Shown here: piece after piece, positions 1 through 11,538 of the stretch
Position numbering within the stretch: the stretch's first letter is position 1
How the letters are laid out: each line of letters opens with the position of its first letter
NCBI GenBank assembly: GCA_963854735.1
Contig: OY978105.1
Coordinates: forward strand, 186,001-250,000
Direction: 5' to 3'
DNA: 64,000 bases
Origin: Marvania coccoides
Lineage: Eukaryota; Chlorophyta; Trebouxiophyceae; Chlorellales; Chlorellaceae
The notes under the pieces: generated by a model
Seen by the model: the letters and a program-made list of their open reading frames with translations, nothing else
Told to the model about the DNA's origin: nothing
The model's database searches: none
Position numbers and translations under genes: made by a program

Positions 1-3000
1 TGGCCTTGGCGGCCCATCCCGTGGCCAGCAGCAGCGCAAAATGGCGGCAAGTGGCGTGAGCAAACTCTTTGGCGTTGGCACCCTCCAGTTCAGCGTCCAC
101 TGCCGCTGAAGCCATCAGAGCAGTGAGCACCGTCTCCAGCATCTGGCGCTCCGCCGCATGCTGCTTCTTGGTCTTGACGCCAAGCTCGGCGGGCCAATGC
201 AGCTCAGCGGGAATCTCAGGGGCAGCGCCGTCGCCAAACAGCAGCGCCTGCAGTCGCCCGAGAGCGTCTTGGGCCAGCAGTGGTTCCCTCTCTTTGGGCT
301 CTACCACAGCCAGGGGGGGTTGTTGCTGGGCTGGCGCAGGTGCCGCGGCGGCAGCGGCAGTCTCTGCGCTCTGCGCTACTCCCTCTGAGGGCGGGGCAGC
401 CACCGTGGCGGTCGTTGTCGCCGCAGACTTGATCTTGGGCAGCATGTCTGCCGGCAGGCTGAGCCGCGCAAGCGTCCCCACACATATCTGCAGCAGGGTG
501 AGGGCGTTCTTGCGGCGGTGCAGGTCCGCAGTGGGGCTCTCGACGGTAGTCCATGCCAGCTGCACGCAGCGATCCAAGGGGACCAGGAACGAGGTCTGTG
601 GCGGGAAGGCCAGAATGACCCTCAGGCCGTACTCCGGAATGGCCTTGTAGTCCACAGAGGTGCCCTCCCCCAGCCACCTACGCCCCCTGCCCCCCATCTT
701 GCCCAGCATCTCCGCCACTTTGGCGCCAAAAGGGTGGGGTGGGGGCCTAATGTGGCCCCACAGCGCGGCCATTAGCGGCTTGATGACTGCCGCCATGCTG
801 CGCTCGATGAACTCCGGGTTAAACGACTCCACCCACACATCCAGCACTCGCAGGGCCACGTGCACGCTGCGGTCAGAGCCGTTGAGCGCTGCCACTGCCG
901 CGTGCATCATGCGCGGCAGGACCGGAATCAAGTGCTCCAGGCGGGCAGGTACGAGCAGGCACAGCTCGGCAGCGGCTTCCTCCGCCTCTCTGGAACGGCA
1001 AGAGGGGCCCTGCATCAATCCCAGCGCGGTGTCGACGATGCGAGCATGCAGCCCGGTGGCGCCAACTGCCGCCTGGATCTCCTGGAACTTATTGGTCAGG
1101 GCCAGCGAGTAGAACAAGGAGCGCATGGCGCGCATGTGGCCCTGAGCCGTGGGACCTCCTGCCGCCAGGCGGGGGTACGAGGCGCGCAAGAATGCTACCA
1201 CGTGGGGCAGCGCTGCACGCTCAACGGTGGGCAGCCCGTGGTGGGCCAGGGTCTGTCCCTTCGGGGCCTCTGCGGTCTGAATGCGGGGCATCGCCTCGAA
1301 GCACCCCTCCAGAAGCTCCAGAGTCAGCTTGCCCGCAGGAGAATCGACGTCCTGCAGCACATAAATAACGATGTTAAATTAGCGACAATACAAAAATTAA
1401 AAAAAATGAAGCGGTGGAAAGGAAAAAAAAATAAAAAATAGAAAGGCATCGTGAATTGATCAGCTTGCTTACATTCAAGGCGTCCAGCTTTTCGGACACC
1501 AGGAAGCGCAGGATGCAGGCCAAGGCGTGGCGGTTGACCAGCGACCGCCCCGCCGCATCTCCCTCCAGCAGGTGGCGCAAAAAGCGCGCGTACCAGGGGT
1601 TGGACAGCACTAAGTCGAACAAGAAGGGCATGCGCGGCGAGAATACGTCTGCAAACTCGCGCCCGTCTGTGATTGTGGTGAACAGGTCCGCCAGAACCTC
1701 CCTGGCATCAAACCCAGGGGGGGTGGAGGCGTGTTCGAAGAAGGCGATGGCAGGGAGTCCGTAGGACAGGATGTGAGACACGCAGCGCAGGTCGCCGGGC
1801 CTTGAGCTCCATGGCTTGAGCGCAAAGGACAGGGGCTGCTGCAGTCCGCGCCCGGTGTGGAACGCCACTGTAATGTAGAGCACGTTCTTCAGGCAGTTAA
1901 GCACGGTGTGCAGCAGGGTGCGGAACTCGAGAATCTCGCGCTCCTTGGCGGACACCCCCACGGTCGCCTGCAGCAGCGTGCGAAAGGGCGGCGGTGGTGG
2001 CTCCTGAGCAGCTGCGTCGTCTGTGCCCTCGGCAGCATCAGCAGCCTTCTTGTAGTCTTCATCCATCGGCTCAGTCTTGTCCGCCTCCTTCCCTTCGGCC
2101 TCTGGAGCCGCCGACGCAACAGCAGGTGCTGCTTGTTCTTGGGCAGGGGCGTCGGTGGCCATGGGCACTGAAGCTCCTGCCGCCGCCGCTTCGGGGGCGG
2201 AAACAGCACCAAGCACTCCCACAACACCGGCTGCCGTGCCATCTTCTTGCTTGACGATGGCTGCTTGCTGTCCATCGGTGACCCCGCCAGCTGCTGCCGC
2301 CGCCGCCTGGGCTGCCGCCGCAGCTTCTTCTTGCTTCTGTTTGGCGGCCACGGCTTCGGCCTCCATCTTATCCTTGTGCACCTTGAGCGCGACTTTGCCC
2401 GCTGCAGCGTTGTCCGCCATGGCCGCCCCCTCTGCCGCCTTGCGCTGCTTCCTCGCCGCCTCCAAGTCGCGCAGCTCGCACACCCGCCGGGGCACCTGCC
2501 GCCGCAGCGCCCCCAACTTGGACACCATGCAGTCCAGGATTGCAGACAGCAGGTCACGGTAGGCTTCTGCCGCCGCCGCGTCGGCCGCCCTCCGTGCAAA
2601 CAGCACCTCGATGATGTTGTACAGCAGCCGCAGCGAGGTGGTCTGCAAAGCCGGCGGGTTGAGAGTGTCCAGAGCGTTGCGGGTGTACAGCTTGACCACC
2701 CGACGCAGCTGGTCCAGCGTGAGCTCCGTCTTGGTGGCAGCCACCAGCTCTGCCAGGTTCATGTAGGCCAGCTGGCGCAGAGTCTCCACGCACACGCGGT
2801 CGGTCCCCAGCAGAGTGCGCTCCTCCAGCAGGGCGTCCACCTTGGCCTGCAGCCCCGCCTTGAAGGGGGTGCTCAGCATGTTGCGCATGCAGGTGAGGAG
2901 CTCCTTGCGGGTGTTGACCACGTCGGGGACCGTTGCCATGATGCGCAGCAGGGCGCCGCACACCGTGTCTCGGTGCGGTGCCAGCAGCTGTCCCATATGC

Positions 3001-3983
3001 TGCGACCGCGACACCACGACCATGAAAGCCAGCGTCTTGATCTGAGCCAGCCGGAAGTCGGCGTACGTGGCGGAGGCAGCGGGGGCCACGGCGTCGCGGT
3101 CCGGCCCCGGCAGCGCCACCATTTCCACCATCAGCGGCACCAGCACTGGCCCATACTGCGAGGTGCGCTTGGGGTAGGCCTGCATGAGGTAGAACACCAT
3201 GAGGGCCACGTCGATGGCGATGCGCATGGACTCGCGGGCAGGCACCAGGGGGCGCTGCTGCTTGGGGTCGACGGCGCCCCCCAGCTGGCGCTCCACTGCC
3301 TTGGGAAGTGCCTCGAACAGGCCCTTGAGCCACTCGAAGAAGAAGGGAGTCTGGTCCTCCAGCGTGGCCTTGTGAGCCTTGTGGATGTCAAACATCAGGC
3401 GCTGCACGACGAGGCCGTTGTCCTCGTGATCCAGCTCCAGCACGCGGTGACACGCCTGCAGCACGTGCATCGCGCCCAGCTTGGGGATCTCTGCCACAGG
3501 GATGCGGACCAGCGCCTCCAACACGGCGCTGCGGAACTTGTTCTCAGGGCAGTCGATGGGGCCGTCCAGCACCGGGGCGACCAGCGTCAGCGAGAACGTC
3601 AGCGGAATCAGCGCAGCGCGCTGCAGCAGCGCCGCAGAACCGCCGTGCATGAGCTGGGATTCCAGGCGAGAGCGCACCGCCGAGACGGCCGCCATGCGGT
3701 CCTCCAAGGCTGCAGAAGAGGGTATTGGTGATTAGATGAAGAAAAAATTTAAAGAATGGATTAAATATGGATGGGACAACTAAACGATGGCCCTATAAAG
3801 CCGCGCACAAACATTTATTGTTTGAACTCGGCGACCGAACCACCCACCTGTGTTTTCGGCAGTTAGCGCAGCTACGCCTAGCTCCTGCTCCAGGGCCTGC
3901 ACTTTCAGCAATTCTTCATCCGTTCCGGGGCTCGGCGGGCGGTCCTCCGGCCTGCCCGTGGGGGCATGGTGATGCCCGAGCAT
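1..3983 (-). CDS. TRA1: TRRAP/Tra1 family protein, N-terminal part (3' end outside window)
   Basis: Three exons are visible on the minus strand: 3983-3848, 3709-1473 and 1351 to the window edge. Exon 1 ends at a GTGGGT donor in phase 1; the junction reads ENT-A-LEDRM. The product is built of HEAT-like helices. It matches the start of TRRAP/Tra1, the giant pseudo-kinase scaffold of the SAGA and NuA4 histone acetyltransferase complexes, for example around FRSAVLEALVRIP, DNGLVVQRLMFDIHK, FLVPLDRCVQLAW and RKNALTLLQICVGTL. A long Ala/Glu/Lys-rich low-complexity loop (about 1,990-2,450) interrupts the helices. Only about 1,240 residues are seen; the family usually exceeds 3,000, so FAT and PI3K-like domains should lie beyond position 1. 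Family assignment is confident; the start ATG at 3983 is the first in frame but was not tested. Confidence 0.85.
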
Positions 3984-5049
3984 CCTCTTGCGTGTTCCGA
4001 GCGTTCAGAACGAGGTCGGGGCGGGCTTTGAATTAATTTGAACTTGTTGGTATTTAAAAGCGTCAAATCGGGCGTTAAGTGCTCGTGAAAAACAAATTAA
4101 AGCGAGTTTGATTTGATTTGGGCCATGAGTGCGCTGAGGGAGCGATGCTACCGGGCTCGCCTCTCCACTTTATATTTTTGGTATTGATCGAATTAAAGAG
4201 CGTATTAAGGAGTACAAACCATATTTATCGGCAGCAATCGAAGAATTTTGCCCTTTTTTTTCTTTTGCAGAGCTCAGCAGGAGCAGCATGGTGGTTTAAA
4301 AGCAGCAGGCAACCTAAAAGAATTAATTGTGGGGGGAGAGGGGAGATTGCGGGGAGGATTAGTTTTCAAGCCTGGGTGGCAGTCAGTCACAGCCCACCAG
4401 TGTTTGTTGTTGAAAAGCTCGTTTCTGCTAGTCCTTTTTCATTTTTTTCTCTGAGATTCTTGCCGAAGGAGTAATTTCGTTCAGACATGCCTTTCATCAT
4501 ACTATTCCGCAATAGATTATATAATTTAGTAGGAATTGATTGTCCCCTCCCAGCACCTTCCGGCAGAAAAGTCAAAATATTGCTGCGCTTCGGGTGACTA
4601 CCAGGCATTATGCACGGCGCCTTGAGGTATTAGCTCAGATTAGTTCAGGGTCAGAGCAGAATGAATGAAAAAACGAGATTTTTCGTCAGCAATGTGACCC
4701 CCCCCAGCTTTGTTTGACAGGTTTAATTGTCAAGGCGATTCGCCGACTGCCTGAACGGTCGAATATATTGAAACCTCGGGGAGATGGAATGAGATAAATT
4801 CACTGGGGCATCCCGCTGGGGACACAGAGAAGGTATCCGGAAGTTTGCAACATTGCACGGCCGTTGTCCCCACTACCCTCGCTGGCGGCAAGCTGGAGTC
4901 AAGTACTGCGACATGCCCAGGCACTGAAAAGAAAGGCGGCTTGGGGCCCACAGCAAATAATCTTTCGGAGAAAACGCACAAAACTATAAAACTTGAGAAT
5001 TAAAGTCTTTTTTAGTATTTTTTTATATAAAGAAGCACAGGAAAAATAT
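3984..5049. other. Intergenic, no supported gene
   Basis: AT-rich stretch upstream of the TRRAP start. A short open frame follows a good acceptor at about 4,270 and reads AQQEQHGGLKAAGNLKEL, but I find no start exon or downstream exon that fits it, so no gene is called. The rest shows nothing recognisable. Confidence 0.5.
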
Positions 5050-5313
5050 TCACTGGACCGGCGGCCCCGCCACCCAGCACTCGGCAGCGAGGTCCCAGCG
5101 CAGAAAGGGATGCATTACCCACACCGATCCCCTCCATGGAGTGGGCAGCGGGGCTTTGCTGGCTCCTAAAATTTTCAAAAACTCTTCTCGCTGCCGCTCG
5201 ATGCTGGCGGCCTCCAGCGCAGCGTTACGCGACACCATGTGCTCCGACGACGTGTGAAAGCGGAAGAAGCGGTGCGCTGCGTCTATCGCGGCGAAAGCTG
5301 CTAAGACTACCAT
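5050..5313 (-). CDS. Small hypothetical protein (87 aa)
   Basis: An 87-residue open frame starts at ATG 5313. Its N-terminal half is alanine-rich with a short hydrophobic start (MVVLAAFAAIDAAHRFFRF), followed by a charged helix-like segment (ALEAASIERQREEFLKIL) and a Trp-rich tail. The composition looks coding and the frame is GC-rich compared with its surroundings. No family was recognised. A second short frame starting at an ATG near 5,380 could be an upstream exon. It lies head to head with psbO, about 300 bp away, so the two could share a promoter. Whether it is expressed is unknown. Confidence 0.35.
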   Translation of the reverse strand: MVVLAAFAAIDAAHRFFRFHTSSEHMVSRNAALEAASIERQREEFLKILGASKAPLPTPWRGSVWVMHPFLRWDLAAECWVAGPPVQ

Positions 5314-5615
5314 CCTCCAGACGCCCGTTGCACACCCTGTGGCGCTGCCAATCCGAAGTCAACGTGCAGCTGCAGTGCCATGCGCGGCGCGGTGAGGCAG
5401 CTGCGCACCTCGTTAACCACCGCTTAAGCCATCGCGCACTCGAGAATGCGGTGCTTGCACAGGACGGATGAGCTTCTTGGAGTTAATTCCGGGGTAGAAT
5501 GAGGAGAAGTTTCATTGCGCGCGAAATTCCCTATCAAAAATCGCCTTGAAAAAAAAACTATTTAGCCCACTGTTTCCATTCCTTAATAATATCTCACATT
5601 CCGCGAATCACAGAG
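5314..5615. promoter_or_regulatory. Spacer upstream of psbO
   Basis: About 300 bp between the small hypothetical ORF and the psbO start. It should hold the psbO promoter and 5' UTR, since nothing else separates the two. No TATA box or light-response element could be assigned by eye. Confidence 0.4.
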
Positions 5616-6844
5616 ATGTCTATGAAGCTCGCCCAGCAGCCCGGCGCCGTGCAGGCTCGTGTTAGGTGCGTTCTATCGTTGTTTTTATCTTTACAAACAA
5701 AAAATTGAGAAGCATTGGCAGAATCTCGGCCACCGGTGTCTTTATTTATGCAAGTTATAAGAGACTGGGTGCCCCATCCAGCTGTATCGTCCCAAATCTC
5801 ACCCCCATATTTTATTATTTTGCAGCCGCGCCACTCGCCAGCAGGTTCAGTGCAACGCTGGGGGCTTCAAAGCCTTTGCCCGCAATGCCTCCGAGAAGGC
5901 CGCCGTGCTGGCTGCGTCTGTGCTGATTGCCGGGGTAAGCTGAGCTGGGGGAAGATCCTTCTTATCCTTGATGATCGCACCTTCAAGGCCGACGAGCGCG
6001 ACGTTTGCGGGCCCTGCGGCTTGGCATGATCCAGCTGAGCATCTCTGGTTCCCAATCTCCCCCGTACTCGACCCTTAACTGACCCTCCTTTTTTTCTCTC
6101 CTTCCGCAGTCCGCCAATGCGCTGACCTTCGACGAGCTGCAGGGCCTGACCTACCTGCAGGTCAAGGGCAGCGGCATCGCCAACACCTGCCCCACCATTG
6201 ACGCTGGCTCCACCAACGTCAAGGACCTGAAGCCCGGAGCGTACAAGCTGGAGAAGTTCTGCATGGAGCCCACCTCCTTCACCGTCAAGGAGGAGTCTCA
6301 GTTCAAGGGCGGCGAGGCTGAGTTCGTGCCCACCAAGCTTACCACTCGTCTGACCTACACCCTGGACGAGATGTCTGGCCAGTTCAAGATCGATGGCAGC
6401 GGCAACGTCGAGCTCAAGGAGGAGGACGGCATTGACTACGCCGCTGTCACAGTGCAGCTGCCCGGTGGCGAGCGCGTGCCCTTCCTGTTCACCGTGAAGG
6501 AGCTGACAGCCAAGGGTAACGCCGATGGCTTCGGCGGAGAGTTCACCGTGCCCTCGTACCGCGGCGCCACCTTCCTTGACCCCAAGGGCCGGGGTGCTGC
6601 CACCGGCTACGACACCGCTGTGGCTCTGCCCGCCTCCGGTGACGATGAGGAGTACTCCAAGGAGAACGCCAAGAACGCCGGCGCCCTGAAGGGCCAGGCT
6701 GTGTTCTCCATCGCCAAGGTGGACCCCGCCACCAACGAGATCGCTGGTGTCTTCGAGTCCATCCAGCCCTCCGACACTGACCTCGGCGCCAAGGCCCCCA
6801 AGGATGTCAAGATCCAGGGCCTGTGGTACGCCCAGCTGTCGTGA
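5616..6844 (+). CDS. PSBO: PsbO, oxygen-evolving enhancer protein 1, plastid precursor
   Basis: Three exons, 5616-5665, 5826-5934 and 6110-6844, give 297 residues, close to the usual precursor length. PsbO is the lumenal extrinsic protein that stabilises the manganese cluster of photosystem II. The first 50 or so residues form a two-part targeting sequence: a basic stromal transit peptide, then a hydrophobic stretch ([12 protein letters not shown]) ending in SANA before LTFDELQ, a typical thylakoid processing site. The mature part has the family signatures [26 protein letters not shown] and [10 protein letters not shown]. Exon 3 is strongly GC-biased, as expected for a highly expressed gene. 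It converges on the CDCA7-like gene. TGTAA lies 54 bp after the stop. Confidence 0.97.
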
Positions 6845-6897
6845 ACGGCTGCTGCGGCAGAATGATGACGCAAAGAACAGATTAGATTTGCGGCATG

Positions 6898-6902
6898 TGT
6901 AA
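6898..6902 (+). terminator. TGTAA poly(A) signal of psbO
   Basis: TGTAA pentamer 54 bp after the psbO stop, the usual place and form of the green-algal poly(A) signal. Confidence 0.7.
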
Positions 6903-7480
6903 ACACAGCGGTGCCGCTGCGAGAGAGAAACAAAAAAATCGGCGGCCCCGGGGGAAACCTGGGATTCGCGCTTCCCTTATGCTTTTTCATCATCAATGTT
7001 TCGTTTTTTAGGGCCGTTTTTTTGCTCGGCTAAAATGATTAGGAAAAAAATTATTATGTAAAACCTGTACATGGTGAGATGATTTTCCGTGAGGGGGAGC
7101 AAAGAGCAATTTTTGCTTAAAGCCTGCCCCTTTTTATGCAAGTTACCAGCAACACACAGTAACTATCTTTCCCCCGGAAAGGTGCTGTACTCCCTTCGCA
7201 TAAAAGTCATCCTTTATTGAACGCGAAAAGGAGTAAACATCGAGACAACCCTCCTGGTAAATTTAAAATTCCTGATTTTTAATAAATTAAGTATCTGCTC
7301 CTTTCTTGCGTTGCTTCGTCGTCTTTTCAGCCTAAGCTAATTTGTTACAGCGTACTAGCTGCTGATGAGAAGAAAATTCTCAAAGTCGAATTCTTATATT
7401 TTTGTCTATTAGAAAAATGAAAAAATGATGGCCATGATCACGAAGTCGTGTTTTTTAACTTGCATGGAGAATATATAAAA
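6903..7480. other. Convergent spacer psbO / CDCA7-like
   Basis: AT-rich 3' UTR territory of two tail-to-tail genes. A minus-strand TGTAA at 7345-7349 suits the CDCA7-like gene. No coding signal. Confidence 0.5.
7345..7349 (-). terminator. TGTAA poly(A) signal of the CDCA7-like gene
   Basis: TTACA on the plus strand, that is TGTAA on the gene's strand, about 130 bp beyond the stop at 7481. Confidence 0.5.
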
Positions 7481-8924
7481 CTAAGCATCGACAGCCACCA
7501 GCCCAGCAGCCTTGCGTGTCTTTCTGGCCCCCTGCTCACCCTTCTCCGGCTGATCAACTTTAGAAGCCTCCCGCTTGATGCGCGAGACGCGGCCACGCGC
7601 AATGCGGCGCTGTTCAGCTCGGGAAAACAAATTCATTTCCTCTTTCTCCTCCTCCTTCTCCTCCTCCTGCTGTTGCTGCTGTTGCTGCTGCTCCGCCACC
7701 ACGATCTCTTCATCCTGCTGCTCCTCGCCCACCATGCCCTCCACCATCACCACCTGCGCAGGCACATCGTCCGCCATCAGAAACGCGCCCCACTCAAACT
7801 CGTCCTTCCGCGCTGCGATTTCCTCAGGCGACTCTTTGGTGGCTGTGTACACCAGATAATCGTGCACGTTGTCGAAGCCCGACATTCTGGCCAGCTTGAT
7901 AATCTGGTGGGTGGGGCCCAGGCCGGCCTTCTTGCGGCAGGGCCCGCAGTTGCAGCAGCCGGAGCAGCCGTCGCCGCAGCTGCCGCGGCACACGGGGCAC
8001 ACCCAGCACTCACTGGCGATGGCCTGTTCCACGTCCTCGCCGTGACGGTTGCGCAGGCACATGCGGCAGAAGGACACGGGGAGGCGCCCCCGCCCGCACC
8101 CCTCGGCAGTGCACTCCACGTGCTCCTCCAGGGTCTTTTGACGGCACCAGTGGCAGGTCACGCCAAGAGTAGAATCATACACGCGCCCGCCCTGCAAGCG
8201 CACCCCCAGCCCCGAGTCGAAAGCGCTGCGGCCGGCCTTGCCGCCGACGGCCGCCAGGCGCGCCTCACGCAACTCAGCCAGGCGGGCTGCGTCCATGGGG
8301 GTGCGGCGGCGGCGGGTGGGCAACAGGTCGAGGCTGCTGATACCGATCTCGCGGAACATCTCATCCTCGTCCATGGTGCGAGCGGGAGTGCCCTGCAGGC
8401 GGCCGGAACGTCGAGTCTCCTGAACCTGTTGTTATCATCAGAAAGGGAGAAGCAGCGCAACGGTGAGTGGCGCAGAGTATAAATTTGCAAAAGCTGGTCG
8501 GAAGGGCAGCGTTGTTAATCAAACTGACCTCTGTGGGGGGCTCCTTGCGCTTGCGAGGCTTGGGTACGGGACGGGAGGCGTGGGCTGCCTGGGCCATCTC
8601 TTGCACAGTTTCGCGGATCCCAAGCTCCTGTAGCAATAAAATTGAGTGTAGTGAGGCAGTAGAAAGGGGGAAACACGGGCGTCGCATTTTGAAACAACGC
8701 AGATCTGGATTCGATTCGAGGCATCTGCCGGAGGGGTTTGTCCCACGACAAGATGCCATTGCAGTCCTGCCAGAATCAATGCACGTATAATGACATGCCC
8801 AACCCACCCGGAGACGCTGCTGATTGCGGGCAATCCTCGCTGCCCGCTCAGCCTCGTAGTCATTGATCGCCTCCTGGACCATTGCAGCAGGCTGGCGCTG
8901 TAATCCTATTTGGGTGTCTAGCAT
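7481..8924 (-). CDS. CDCA7-like protein with zf-4CXXC_R1 zinc finger
   Basis: Exons 8924-8808, 8627-8529 and 8425 (or 8419, NAGNAG-like acceptor)-7481 give about 386 residues. The N-terminus has the short basic/acidic helix of the family (YEAERAARIARNQQRL), then a basic KPRKRK stretch. The cysteine-rich domain lies at about 160-255: CHWCRQK, FCRMCLRNRHGE, CWVCPVCRG, CNCGPCRKK, then GFDNVHDYL. This is the zf-4CXXC_R1 domain of CDCA7, a partner of HELLS/DDM1 chromatin remodelers linked to DNA-methylation maintenance. An insertion carrying extra cysteines sits between CRG and CNC. The C-terminus has a Gln tract (Q8) next to Glu/Lys repeats. Family assignment is confident; direct partnership with a DDM1 homologue is inferred. 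Confidence 0.85.
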
Positions 8925-9809
8925 TGTGGAAATGCAATAGATAAACGTACGTGGGAATTTACAAATAAACAAATGTTTTCCCAGAGTGGTTTTTTTAAAA
9001 GAGCCCCGCCTCTGAGTAGGATACTATATAGATATAAGATAATGTGGCGGGGAATGGACTCCCGCCTCATGCGGCAGCAACACCACGGTGTGAACAAGAA
9101 AGCGTTCGTGGCGGACATTTTATATTAATTTTAAATTGAGCTTTTACATTTGATAATTTTTTACATCTTCACGGAGACTGGAAACACCGTGGGGCTCGCC
9201 TTGAGCTCGAACCTGGCCGAAAGACTTGCCAGCTGGGGATCGCAGATCTGGAAGATCTATAGGGATGTTTGCCTCAGGGTGCCATCCTGCGCCCTTCTGT
9301 CTTCCGAGGGCTGTATACGCGTGGACGTTAAATGGCGTGGGACTGCAGTGCGGCTGGCGCTCGAACCTGCCGACATACTATTAGTGGGCGGCATGGAGGT
9401 TGGAAATCGGCGCAACTGGCATTCAGGGCGAGAGCTATGACTGGCGTTCAATGAGCGGGGGTGATGCGGCTGGTGACCAGCGGTGATGACCTGCATGCAT
9501 TTGCCTTTTATAGGGGCGATTTATCGCCCCTTCAGTCACTCGCCCCCTTTTTTTTTTTTTTTTTTAGAAATATATTTAGAAATATATTCAAGGGGAAAAG
9601 TTGGGAGAAGAATGCATGCGTGTTTCAAAGTGTTCTTTTAGAGTGTACACGAGCCCAAACCCGCTTATGGGGCACAGACCATAAGAGGGTGGGCGCTCTC
9701 GTTTGAAAAGAATGAAAAAGGGTAGAAAAGAGGGGAAAAGCTCGTACCAATCATTACTTGATAGCCAAAAATGGGGAATAAAGAAGAAATAAGGGTTCTT
9801 CGGCGGCTT
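8925..9809. other. Intergenic, no gene seen
   Basis: Between the CDCA7-like start and the CDKA stop. It contains an 18-bp poly-T near 9,549 followed by a short direct repeat (TAGAAATATATT twice, about 9,566-9,590). The open frame at 9150-9440 has no family resemblance and no neighbouring splice structure. Confidence 0.5.
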
Positions 9810-11046
9810 TCAGCGCCTCCCTGGTCCCACTGCACCGCCATTCCACTCTCGCAGCGGGATCTCCTGCAAAGACCTAAGTTCATCGAAATACGGATGCTGG
9901 AGCGCTGCTTTGGCGCTGATGCGGTTGGCGGGCACATACTCCAGCAATTTTTCTAGCAGGTCTCGCCCAGCGGGGCACAGTGTGGGCACAACGGTAGCCA
10001 GGTCCTGTCGTCGCCACTTTGGAAACACCTCCTTGAAATCTGGGAGCTGACTGACCCCCGGGTAGTACTCCTCGTTGGGGGTGCCCCGCACTTGAAAGAT
10101 CTTGAACAGCTCGTCGATCTCCGAGTCTCCTGGGAACATCGGCTTTTGGTTGATCATCTCAGCAAAGATGCAGCCGATGGACCACAGGTCGACGGGGGTG
10201 CCGTAGTTCTTGGAGCCCATGAGGATCTCGGGGGCGCGGTACCACAGGGTGATGACCTCGTGGGTGTACTGCCGCAGAGGGATGCCAAACGCGCGCGCCA
10301 GCCCAAAGTCGGCCAGCTTGAGGCGGTCGCTGGCGCGGTCGATCAGCAGGTTTTGGGGCTTGAGGTCCCGATGCAGGATGCGGTGGGAGTGGCAGTAGGC
10401 GATGCCGTCCAGCATCTGGTACATGTACCGCTGCAAATTATAATTTGGTCCAAGTATAGGTGAGAAATGAGGGAGGAAAGGAAACGAGTGGTGTTTTTCA
10501 AATGCTCACTTTGATTCGCAGTGGATCTCGGTACGCGGATGGCACCGTGTCCATGTGCTTTTTCAGGTCCAAGTCCAGATATTCAAACACCAGGTGCAGC
10601 TTGCGGTCTGCGTGCACCACGTCCAGCAGCCCCACCACGTTCTCATGCTGCAGGTCTTTCAGCAGTGCGATCTCTCGAATGGCGGTGGAGGGCACGCCCT
10701 CCTCCTCCTGCTCCAGCCGTATCTGCTTCACCGCCCGCAGCTCGCCATTTCGCCGCGAGTCGCGGGCCTTGTACACCACGCCGTACGTGCCCTCTCCGAT
10801 CTTGCCCACCTGCTCATACTGTGGGTGCGGGTGGAAAAGAAAGTAAAGGAATGAATTGGTCGCTGAACGACAAAGGAGAGGGAAGGACACAAAGCCAACT
10901 GCCGCGGCGACGAGAGATGGAGGAGGCTTGATGTAGGCCATTTGGCCAACCTTGAAGCAACAATCCCCATTCTTTGCTGAAAGTGTGGCTCGGAGAAAAG
11001 CTCAACTCACCCGGTCTAAGCCAGAAGCCACCTGCCCGCCTCTCAT
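9810..11046 (-). CDS. CDKA: Cyclin-dependent kinase A (CDC2/CDKA), PSTAIRE type
   Basis: Exons 11046-11011, 10818-10510 and 10430-9810 encode 322 residues. The short first exon ends at an excellent GTGAGT donor and joins as [13 protein letters not shown], the normal CDK start. Visible landmarks: glycine loop GEGTYG with inhibitory Thr23/Tyr24, catalytic Lys43, PSTAIRE helix 55-61, HRDLKPQN with HRD at 135-137, DFG 156-158, and T-loop Thr171 in [14 protein letters not shown]. The exact PSTAIRE motif marks the plant/algal CDKA class, the G1/S and G2/M kinase partnered by A-, B- and D-type cyclins. The tail is about 20 residues longer than usual and ends in a Gly/Arg-rich segment. It is divergent from the PP2A B'' gene, 492 bp away. 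Confidence 0.95.
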
Positions 11047-11538
11047 CTTTTTCAAACCAAGCCGAGGATCAAACGTGGTCAACCGCCGCTCCCTGCCGGC
11101 CCTGACTGCTGGTACTGACAGTGTCTTGTTCTCAGCTGGGTCACGCCCACGCCCCTGTGGCTGCGCTTCCAGGAGGAGTTTGGTCAGTTGGTTTTTGTTT
11201 TTTTCTCGCCCACTCAGCCGCTTAACTTAAAGGTCCACGCACGAACGATGCGCGCAAGAGGGCCACGGCGACGTCATCCGCGGTTAAAGGAGCTATATCA
11301 AGCGGTCGGCAGAGGGCCGAGGATTTAGAGTCAAAGAGAAAAAAATTCTGACATTATTTTTCATCGGGCGCTTTTTTTTTTTTTGGCTTCCGATTTATAG
11401 CCGATTGCTCTTTTCCGGTGTCTCGAAGCCTTTATACATGCTCATTATACCTCCATTCTAGCTTTATTAGAAAAAACTTTAGCATTTCATTTCGGGGCAG
11501 CCGACCGTCCCTGCCAATGCCGCGCTGACTGCTTCGCT
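11047..11538. promoter_or_regulatory. Divergent promoter region CDKA / PP2A B''
   Basis: 492-bp head-to-head spacer that should contain both promoters. No motif could be assigned by eye. The half near CDKA is GC-richer, the half near the B'' gene is AT-rich. Confidence 0.45.

Noticed and set aside
2247..3731. 494-residue plus-strand open frame opposite TRRAP
   Set aside because: His/Gln/Arg-rich shadow of the GC-rich minus-strand exon; no family resemblance.
4118..4474. Possible gene with GLKAAGNLKEL segment
   Set aside because: No start exon and no downstream exon in phase; composition soon becomes non-coding.
9150..9440. 96-residue plus-strand open frame
   Set aside because: No family resemblance; lies in a spacer and starts in AT-rich sequence.
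10498..10941. CDKA start at the ATG in 10,941 without splicing
   Set aside because: It would read through a good intron (acceptor CCCACAG). The exon at 11046-11011 gives the conserved [13 protein letters not shown] start.
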